The position numbers and the translations under genes were made by a program. Shown piece after piece: positions 26,946-32,577 of a stretch of 32,577 nt of DNA; within the stretch, counting starts at the first letter, position 1; every line of letters starts with the position of its first letter. The DNA comes from Alphaproteobacteria bacterium (GTDB lineage: Bacteria; Pseudomonadota; Alphaproteobacteria; Rhizobiales; JAJFHR01). The stretch is taken from NCBI GenBank assembly GCA_024278055.1, contig JAJRTY010000097.1:1-32577 (forward strand), written 5' to 3'. Under the pieces are notes generated by a model that had not been told where the DNA came from, did no database searches, and saw nothing but the letters and a program-made list of their open reading frames with translations.

Positions 26946-28198
26946 TTTTCATTTGGAACAATAGTGGCTGGGGAAACCTGTATTTACTGGCACCGGAATG
27001 TTCTGGCACCGAACCGGTGCCGCTGATTGGTATTCCGGCAGAATTTGGCCATCCCCAATGGGTGTTTGGCATGACATCTTATGCCCTGGTCGGCGACGAC
27101 AGCGTGATTGCCCGATATATTAAAGACGGTGCGTTGCATCTTGGAATGGTGAATATTCAAACGCGGAAAATCACACTAATAGATGTGTTGCAAAATGATG
27201 TGGCGGGCATTGAGGCGATTGTTGCTGATGGCACTTGTGCTTGCATGATTGCGTCATTTCATCACCGCCCGCCTGCTGTCTGCCGGCTGGAGATTGCCAG
27301 TGGTGATTTTAGCATACTGCAAACAAGTTCAGATGTTTCGGTTGCGGAAGAAACCATCTCGGTTGGCGTTCCTGTGACATTTTCTTCGACGAGAGATGAG
27401 AAGTGTTATGGCATATATTACGCACCTGCCAATGCGCAATATTGCGCCGGGGAAGATGAGTTGCCGCCGATGATTGTCTCGGCCCATGGCGGGCCAACGG
27501 CAATGGCTGATCGCGGCTTGAAGCTGAAAATACAATATTGGACTTCGCGCGGGTTTGCCTATTTTGATGTGGATTACACCGGAAGTTTTGGCTATGGCAC
27601 AGCTTATCGAAAAGCGCTTGACGGGTATTGGGGCATACGCGATGCAGAAGATGTTATCGCCGCTGCCCGTGGGCTGGCGGCTCAGGGAAAAGCCGATAAA
27701 AACCGCCTGCTGATTTCGGGCAGCAGTGCCGGTGGCTATACGGTGCTGTCGGTTCTGGTCAACAGCGATGTTTTTGCCGCCGGTGCTGCATATTATGGTA
27801 TTTCCGATATGGCCAAACTCCAGGAAACCACCCATAAATTTGAACATGGCTATATTGATACGCTGATGGGGTCGACGCCAGACACAAGGGCGGAGATATT
27901 TGCGGCAAGGTCTCCCATTTGCGACGCTGATAAGATCACGTCGCCGGTGATCTTTTTTCAAGGCGCCGATGACCGCGTGGTGCCGCGCGATCAATCCAAA
28001 GCGATGGCTGAAAACCTAGATAAAAATGGTGTGCCGGTAGTTTATGTCGAATTCGCCGGTGAAGGACACGGTTTCAGGAAGGCGCAAAATATTGAGGCGG
28101 CTCTTGAAAACGAGTATGCTTTTTATGCCAAAATTCTGGGCTTGGCCATTACACACGACTTACCGGACTTGAAGATTTTGAATTTTGGGGGTGCCTAA
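26906..28198 (+). pseudogene. S9 (prolyl oligopeptidase) family peptidase, C-terminal catalytic part, frameshifted
   Basis: This frame carries the rest of the propeller (SGWGNLYLLAPE onward) and the complete alpha/beta-hydrolase catalytic domain. The nucleophile is in LLISGSSAGGYTVLSVL, the aspartate in FFQGADDRVVPRDQS, and the histidine in FAGEGHGFRKAQN; MIVSAHGGPTAMADRG is the oxyanion-side motif. Joined with the upstream fragment by one extra base, the gene would encode about 655 residues, the normal length for the family. All catalytic residues survive, so the break is recent, an error, or bypassed. The internal ATG at 26906 has no ribosome site. The threonine aldolase gene follows two bases after the stop. 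Confidence 0.88.
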
Positions 28199-28200
28199 AT

Positions 28201-29262
28201 ATGGAATTTAAAAGCGATAATGCTTCAGGTGTGCCGCATGTGATGTTTGAAGCCATGGTCCTCGCCAATGAAGGTGCGGTGAGCGCCTATGGTGACGATC
28301 CGTGGACAAAGCAGGTTGAAAAAAAGTTTTCGGAAATTTTCGAGCGCGAGGTGGTTGTCTCGATCGTATCCACGGGAACGGCAGCAAATTCCCTGGGGCT
28401 TGCGCTTTATTCGCCACCATGGGGCGGTGTTGTCTGCCATCATGAAAGCCACATTATGGTGGATGAGTGCGCTGCACCTGAATTTTATTCCGGCGGGGTA
28501 AAGCTCATCGGTGTGGAAGGGGCGCAGGGCAAGATGACGCCTGAAAGTGTTAATGACGCGCTTTATTATATGGTCAAGGGGGATCAGCATTCTATTCAGC
28601 CCTCAGTTTTAAGCCTGACCCAGGTAACCGAGGCGGGGACGGTTTATTCACTTGAAGAAATCCGCGCACTGAGTGATGTGGCGGCATCGCGGGACTTGAA
28701 AATGCATATGGATGGCGCCCGCTTTGGCAATGCGCTGATGGCGCTGGGGTGCAGTCCGGCTGACATGACATGGAAATCCGGCATTGATGTGTTGAGTTTC
28801 GGTGCCACCAAAGGTGGTGCGCTGGCGGCTGAGGCGGTTATTTTGTTTGACGCTAAAAAAGCTGACGAACTGATGTACCGGCGCAAGCGGGCCGGGCACC
28901 TCCTGTCAAAAAGCCGCTTTGCCGCGGCCCAGTTGCTGGCCTATCTTGATGATGACCTTTGGCTTAAAAGTGCTGCTCACGCCAATGCCATGTCAGCGCG
29001 GCTGGCCCAGGGCATAAGCCAGTCGAACAAGTTGCGTCATGCTTTTGATGTGGACGCCAACATGCAGTTTGTCATCATGACAATAGCCGTACACGAATGG
29101 CTGCAATCTGCCGGTGCGCATTACTACCTCTGGCCCGGCCGCGGCCCGCGAGACGGAAATGCCAAACACCGTGATGAAGTCATCGCCCGGTTTGTCTGTG
29201 GATTTGCCACCACCCAGGAAGAAGTCGATGAGTTTGTTGCTGTTGTGGGCCTGTTGGGGTAA
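28201..29262 (+). CDS. Threonine aldolase family protein (PLP, beta-eliminating lyase fold)
   Basis: Cleaves L-threonine or related beta-hydroxy amino acids to glycine and an aldehyde. MEFKSDNASGVPHVMFEAM and YGDDPWTKQVEKKFSEIF are the family's N-terminal signature; MHMDGARFGNAL holds the PLP-contacting aspartate (Asp171), and Lys204 in SFGATKGGALAAEAV should carry the cofactor. 353 residues fits. A GGGGG run precedes the ATG. It lies two bases after the S9 peptidase stop, so it depends on that promoter. Low-specificity threonine aldolase is the best call, though stereospecificity cannot be read. Confidence 0.9.
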   Translation: MEFKSDNASGVPHVMFEAMVLANEGAVSAYGDDPWTKQVEKKFSEIFEREVVVSIVSTGTAANSLGLALYSPPWGGVVCHHESHIMVDECAAPEFYSGGVKLIGVEGAQGKMTPESVNDALYYMVKGDQHSIQPSVLSLTQVTEAGTVYSLEEIRALSDVAASRDLKMHMDGARFGNALMALGCSPADMTWKSGIDVLSFGATKGGALAAEAVILFDAKKADELMYRRKRAGHLLSKSRFAAAQLLAYLDDDLWLKSAAHANAMSARLAQGISQSNKLRHAFDVDANMQFVIMTIAVHEWLQSAGAHYYLWPGRGPRDGNAKHRDEVIARFVCGFATTQEEVDEFVAVVGLLG

Positions 29263-29307
29263 TTGCGAATGTAATCATACCGGTGTCTGTCCACACTGAT
29301 CGGGGGA

Positions 29308-30492
29308 TTAAAGGCACTTCACCAGCTGTTCTATGGCGCGGAATATCTCTTCTTCGGTATTATAATAGTGCGGCGCAATACGCAGCATGGTTGGTAGTTT
29401 GCGGCGCTCGGCATCCAGGCGGGTACTGGAGGCACACGAAGTGCCGAGAACGAAACCAGCTTTTCCCATTTTGTCAACGATATCGGCTGGATTAGCCCCA
29501 TCAGCCGTAAAGCTGACAATGGCGCAGTGATGATTGCCGATATCACGCAGATTGATCTTGCTGTTTTGTCGGAGCTGCTCTCTGCAAAATCCTGCCAGAT
29601 GAGAAACGCGGGCCTCAATTTTATCAATCCCGATTGTGTCGGCATACTCGATTGCAGCGCCAAGGCCCGCCCGCAAGGCATAGGAGTTTTCCCATGTCTC
29701 GAACCGGCGGGCATCTTCGCGCAGCTGGTAGCGATCCCGGGCTGTCCAGGGCGCACCAAAGTGGTCGATCATCGCAGGCTCAAGCGTTTCCAGCCAGTGA
29801 TCGCGCACATAAAGAAAACCTGTACCACGGGGACCACGCAGGAATTTTCGCCCTGTTGCTGACAGAAAATCACAACCAAGAGTTTCGACATCAGTCCGCA
29901 TCTGCCCGACTGCCTGACAGGCATCCAGCAGATATGGCACATTATATTTGCGCGCCACTTTACCAACATCAGCAGCTGGATTGACCAGTCCGCCGTTTGT
30001 GGGGATCCATGTGATGGCGACAAGGCCTACATTCTCGTCCATGGTCGCTTCAAGGGCTGCCACATCCAATGCGCCGGTCGCGTCCGATGGCACAACCTCA
30101 ATAATCAAATCGTCCCGTTTTGCGCGGTGAAGAAAAGCAACGTAGTTGGCTGCATATTCTGCTTCACAGGTGAGAATGCGGGATTTGGCCTTTAAAGGCA
30201 GGGCGTAGAATGCATGGCACCACGCAACCGTTGCATTTTCCATCAGCGCTATTTCGTGGCGTTTTGCTCCGATATGGCCCGCAACAGTATCGTAAACCTG
30301 ATCCAGTGCCACACTTTGTCGGGCCTGGGCTTCATAGCCACCGATTTGACTTTCAAGGATTGTATGATTGACGATCGCATCGACAACCCTGTCGGGCATT
30401 AGTGCTGAGCCTGAGGCTAACAAATGTACGCTGTTATCGATGCCGGGTGTCTCAGATCGGATGCAATTGATTTCATTTTCTGTAATCATCAT
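29308..30492 (-). CDS. Class V aminotransferase / cysteine desulfurase-like PLP enzyme
   Basis: A 394-residue fold-type I PLP enzyme. VPYLLDACQAVGQ holds the pyridine-binding aspartate (Asp190) and SATGRKFLRGPRGTGFLYVR the cofactor lysine (Lys216). FETWENSYALRAGLGAAIEY is the dimer and phosphate region. GTSCASSTRLDAERRKLPTM lies where cysteine desulfurases have their active-site loop; a cysteine is present (SCASS), but the context is unlike IscS/SufS. It resembles the isopenicillin-epimerase-like and lyase-like members, so the substrate is unknown. Two tandem ATGs (30492, 30489) follow GAAAG. It converges on the threonine aldolase gene with 45 bases between stops. Confidence 0.86.
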   Translation of the reverse strand: MMITENEINCIRSETPGIDNSVHLLASGSALMPDRVVDAIVNHTILESQIGGYEAQARQSVALDQVYDTVAGHIGAKRHEIALMENATVAWCHAFYALPLKAKSRILTCEAEYAANYVAFLHRAKRDDLIIEVVPSDATGALDVAALEATMDENVGLVAITWIPTNGGLVNPAADVGKVARKYNVPYLLDACQAVGQMRTDVETLGCDFLSATGRKFLRGPRGTGFLYVRDHWLETLEPAMIDHFGAPWTARDRYQLREDARRFETWENSYALRAGLGAAIEYADTIGIDKIEARVSHLAGFCREQLRQNSKINLRDIGNHHCAIVSFTADGANPADIVDKMGKAGFVLGTSCASSTRLDAERRKLPTMLRIAPHYYNTEEEIFRAIEQLVKCL

Positions 30493-30786
30493 TCACTTTC
30501 AATGCTGCGCATCTGAAATTCTTGAAGCCGTTACAAATACCATGGGCTTTACGATGGCTTCAGCTTATTCAGCCAGAAAATGAAGCGTGCTGAATGAGCT
30601 CTGCCAAAGGGTTTCCTGCATTATCTGATTGAGCCCGCGTAAATAACAATGAAAGGCCACAGTGTCCATAAAAACCGGCCATCATCGGGAAGTCTGCCTT
30701 GTAAGCCGGTCAAACTATTTTGATGCGAAATCAGGTGCTGCTGACGTGTGCTGGAACGTACATCGGGGAAGGCATGTAACAGCCAC
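30493..30786. other. Non-coding gap with upstream region of the class V aminotransferase
   Basis: No convincing gene on either strand. It should contain the leftward promoter of the aminotransferase. The only structure noted is ACCGGC/GCCGGT near 30672-30710 with a long loop, which I cannot interpret. The hsp20 terminator follows. Confidence 0.5.
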
Positions 30787-30814
30787 AAAAAAGGACGCCG
30801 CTTTCGCGACGCCC
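30787..30814 (-). terminator. Rho-independent terminator of hsp20
   Basis: On the minus strand GGGCGTCGC (30814-30806) pairs with GCGGCGTCC (30801-30793) through nine pairs including two G-U, closed by a GAAA tetraloop, followed by six T (30792-30787). It begins 32 bases after the hsp20 stop. The plus-strand version has A-C mismatches, so it works mainly leftward. Confidence 0.88.
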
Positions 30815-30845
30815 TTCTTTTTTGAATATCGGGGTTTAGGCTGCG

Positions 30846-31304
30846 TTATGCAGCTTTTTTGCCAATCACCTTGGGCTTTTCTGTTTTGCCTACGGTGATT
30901 TCAATGGAGCGGGGCTTCATTGTTTCTGGCAGTTCACGCTTTAGATCCACGTGCAGCAGGCCGTTGGCAAGGCTGACGCCGGTGACTTCGACGTGGTCAG
31001 CGAGCTTGAACTGGCGCTCGAAATTGCGCGCGGCAATGCCCTGATGCAGGTATTCAGACGAGGTTTCTTCAACCTTCTCGCCGGTGATGGTCAGGGACTG
31101 CTCCTTGATCTCAATATTGATATCTTCTTCGCTGAAACCTGCGACCGCCATGGTGATGCGGTATTCGTTTTCGCCAAGCAGTTCAATATTGTAAGGCGGG
31201 TATGACGTGGTGCCGGCATCCTGATTGGAGGCTGTCTCCAGCAGGGAGGCAAGGCGGTCAAAACCGATGGAACTTCTATATAGGGGGGTTAGGTCAAAAT
31301 GCAT
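30846..31304 (-). CDS. Small heat shock protein, Hsp20/IbpA family
   Basis: An ATP-independent chaperone that holds unfolding proteins. MHFDLTPLYRSSIGFDRLAS is the N-terminal arm of the rhizobial class A (IbpA-like) proteins; PPYNIELLGENEYRITMAVA begins the alpha-crystallin domain, which closes with VSLANGLLHVDLKRELPE (the GxL motif region), and the tail has the I-x-I-like IEITVG. 152 residues is typical. AAAGGAT precedes the ATG and is sequestered by a ROSE-type hairpin; an RpoH promoter lies upstream and a terminator downstream, so this is a single-gene heat-shock unit. Confidence 0.95.
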   Translation of the reverse strand: MHFDLTPLYRSSIGFDRLASLLETASNQDAGTTSYPPYNIELLGENEYRITMAVAGFSEEDINIEIKEQSLTITGEKVEETSSEYLHQGIAARNFERQFKLADHVEVTGVSLANGLLHVDLKRELPETMKPRSIEITVGKTEKPKVIGKKAA

Positions 31305-31394
31305 AGTTTACATCCTTTCATAAGCGATGTGTGTTGTGTCTGCCGCAAACGGCCAGACATTTCAGTTAACATGGACCCAAGATTGGCATCCATG
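31305..31394 (-). promoter_or_regulatory. ROSE-type RNA thermometer in the hsp20 leader
   Basis: Read leftward, the leader forms three hairpins: CATGGA/TCCATG (31394-31370) with an inner CCAA/TTGG; TGTCTG/CAGACA (31359-31337) with CCG/CGG inside; and ACATC-G-CTT/AAG-GATGT (31330-31310). The last covers the ribosome site: AGGA pairs with UCGCU, leaving one bulged G. This UYGCU with a bulged G opposite the Shine-Dalgarno is the hallmark of ROSE elements, which melt on heating and let the chaperone be translated. Confidence 0.85.
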
Positions 31395-31400
31395 CCTTAA

Positions 31401-31428
31401 ATATGGGGGGTGAATTTTCGGTTTCAAG
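31401..31428 (-). promoter_or_regulatory. RpoH (sigma-32) heat-shock promoter of hsp20
   Basis: On the minus strand CTTGAAA (31428-31422), 13 bases, then CCCCATAT (31408-31401) is a near-perfect sigma-32 promoter. Transcription would begin at about 31394-31395, at the first base of the ROSE hairpins. Confidence 0.88.
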
Positions 31429-31580
31429 AATATTTTTGAAGAAAAATGCAAGAAAGTAGTATTAATAATCGTTGGATTTCAGCCAATTTTAGATAAAAAA
31501 CCCCAATTTTTTCCAGATGAACCGAATATGAACAAGGTCTTTTGCTTTGGTTCAGGTGGCTCGCTTTATGGTTGGTCTCA

Positions 31581-31613
31581 AGTTGCTGAGGACATGGGGT
31601 CCGGGTTGCAACT
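31581..31613 (+). other. Nested hairpin just before the ribosome site of the secreted-protein gene
   Basis: AGTTGC (31581-31586) pairs with GCAACT (31608-31613), with GGAC (31590-31593) and GTCC (31599-31602) nested inside. The GGAG ribosome site starts seven bases later. It is probably a stabilising or regulatory 5' leader structure. Between 31429 and 31580 the sequence is AT-rich and should hold the promoter, but no clear one is seen. Confidence 0.4.
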
Positions 31614-31630
31614 GAAACAGGAGACGAACG

Positions 31631-32101
31631 ATGAAAAAGACACTTATTGCTCTCACAGCCCTGGTTGCAGCCACTGTTGGTTTTCAAAGCCAGGCCGAGG
31701 CCGGTCACTATCACAACAAAAAATCAGGTATTCAGTTTGAGCTGCAGTTTGGCAATGGCTCAGGTATAACAATTGGCAACGGTTTTACCCGGGTGCATCA
31801 GCCTTACGGGTATTACAAAAAACGGCATAATTACAACAGAAGCTACAGCTATCAGCGTCCTTACGTCTGCAATATTGCCGGAAAACGCGCCGTCAGACGC
31901 TCACTTCGAGCCCGCGGTTTTTACGATATTCGCCGCATCCGCCAGATAGGTAAAATCTATAAGGCTAAAGCAACCTCGCCGCGCGGGTATCGGGTCAAAC
32001 TGAAAGTTAACGGTTGCAACCTGCGCATCGTAAAACGCAAAATTATTCGCACCTATTCCCCCGGTTATTCTTATGGCAATGCCTGGAGAACTTACTGGTA
32101 G
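31631..32101 (+). CDS. Small basic secreted protein of unknown function
   Basis: 156 residues. MKKTLIALTALVAATVGFQS then QAEA is a clear signal peptide with cleavage before GHYH (about residue 24). The mature protein is rich in Tyr, Arg, Lys and His, with a glycine/tyrosine stretch (28-80). A compact C-terminal unit follows: CNIAGKRAVRRSLRARGFYD, then RGYRVKLKVNGCNLRIVKRK. That unit has the helix-strand-strand pattern of PepSY-like periplasmic modules common in alphaproteobacteria, and its two cysteines could form a disulfide. GGAGA before the ATG supports the start. It has its own terminator and is divergent from hsp20. I do not recognise a function; binding of an anionic surface polymer would suit its charge. 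Confidence 0.82.
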   Translation: MKKTLIALTALVAATVGFQSQAEAGHYHNKKSGIQFELQFGNGSGITIGNGFTRVHQPYGYYKKRHNYNRSYSYQRPYVCNIAGKRAVRRSLRARGFYDIRRIRQIGKIYKAKATSPRGYRVKLKVNGCNLRIVKRKIIRTYSPGYSYGNAWRTYW

Positions 32102-32126
32102 GTTTTGCCGGACCAGGGATTGGTGA

Positions 32127-32162
32127 AAAAACAGGGGCTTTTTTTAACAGGCTCCTGTTTTT
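32127..32162. terminator. Bidirectional rho-independent terminator
   Basis: ACAGGGGC (32131-32138) pairs with GCTCCTGT (32151-32158) through eight pairs with one G-U, extended by A-T pairs on both sides, and is flanked by A-runs and T-runs. It lies 25 bases after the secreted-protein stop and could also stop leftward transcripts. Confidence 0.8.
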
Positions 32163-32249
32163 GTTGCTGAGTCAGGTTCCATTAAGCCCCTCGAACTATA
32201 ATGCCCGCCTGATCGCCATCCCCTGCAATGATGAGTTTTGAGCGTGATA

Positions 32250-32577
32250 ATGGATCTTGTTAAAACCGACAAAAACCCCACGCCCAGAGGTGCGAAGGCA
32301 GGATTTTTTGAAGCTAGCGACGGGGTGCTTTTGCGTTATGCCACCTGGCCTGCGCGCCATGGTCAAAGCCGGGGCACAGTGTGTCTGTTTACCGGTCGCG
32401 GTGAGTTTATAGAAAAATACTTTGAAGTTGTAAAATAGCTGCTTGATCGCGGGTTTTCGGTGGCTGCCATGGATTGGCGCGGTCAAGGGCGCTCGCCGCG
32501 GGTGCTTGACAATCCACGCAAGGGTCATATTGAAAATTTTGATCAATATTATCATGATCTGGTGACCTTCGTCGAAA
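32250..32577 (+). pseudogene. Alpha/beta hydrolase (lysophospholipase-like), start of gene, in-frame stop, cut by window edge
   Basis: From the ATG at 32250 the frame reads FFEASDGVLLRYATWPARHG, then TVCLFTGRGEFIEKYFEVVK, the N-terminus of PldB-like alpha/beta hydrolases. A TAG stop follows at 32436-32438. Beyond it the same frame continues the family sequence without a shift: LLDRGFSVAAMDWRGQGRSP, then PRKGHIENFDQYYHDLVTFV, to the window edge. A single substitution of a sense codon (such as AAG, CAG or GAG) to TAG explains it. The nucleophile and the rest of the fold are outside the window. It is either a pseudogene, a sequence error, or a gene read through TAG. Confidence 0.85.

Overview
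The window looks like chromosomal DNA of an alphaproteobacterium, most likely of the Rhizobiales type. The evidence is a cell-cycle gene group known from that class (a TrcR/DUF1013 regulator, a PIG3-type quinone oxidoreductase, a DUF1192 protein and a DUF1465/RcdA protein), two YdcH/DUF465 genes, a DUF459 SGNH protein, a perfect CtrA box (TTAA-N7-TTAAC) and a ROSE-type RNA thermometer before an hsp20 gene. Base composition is moderate in genes and AT-rich between them. I see no phage, insertion sequence, CRISPR array, tRNA or rRNA.

Layout. 1-811: purK (cut by the window edge) and purE, minus strand. 989-2425: a diguanylate cyclase, then two divergent YdcH-like coiled-coil genes. 2454-7391: an acyl-CoA synthetase of the DmdB/AAE group, a PAP2-type membrane protein and propionyl-CoA synthetase prpE. 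7486-10853: the cell-cycle block trcR, quinone oxidoreductase, DUF1192, a candidate CtrA-driven small RNA with its own terminator, a second structured stretch, and rcdA. 10850-12884: galU and galE, divergent. 12958-19596: a same-strand series of MltB-type lytic transglycosylase, DUF459 SGNH hydrolase, SGNH lipoprotein, MBOAT O-acyltransferase and a small membrane protein, which reads as a cell-wall (peptidoglycan) O-acetylation and turnover locus. 19585-25724: gltB-gltD glutamate synthase, minus strand, with a terminator-like hairpin far upstream of gltB. 26232-30492: an S9 peptidase split by a frameshift, a threonine aldolase and a class V aminotransferase. 30787-31428: hsp20 with terminator, ROSE leader and RpoH promoter. 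31631-32162: a small basic secreted protein with a terminator. 32250-end: the start of an alpha/beta hydrolase broken by an in-frame TAG.

The strongest candidates for something undescribed are: (1) the RNA at about 9966-10062, whose -35 region overlaps a perfect CtrA box, which has four consecutive hairpins, one exposing an anti-Shine-Dalgarno CCTCCC loop, and which lies just upstream of the gene for RcdA, the adaptor that helps destroy CtrA; (2) three further hairpins between that RNA and rcdA; (3) the transglycosylase/SGNH/SGNH/MBOAT/small membrane protein set. Two genes near the right end are broken by single-base events, which may be real decay or sequence error.
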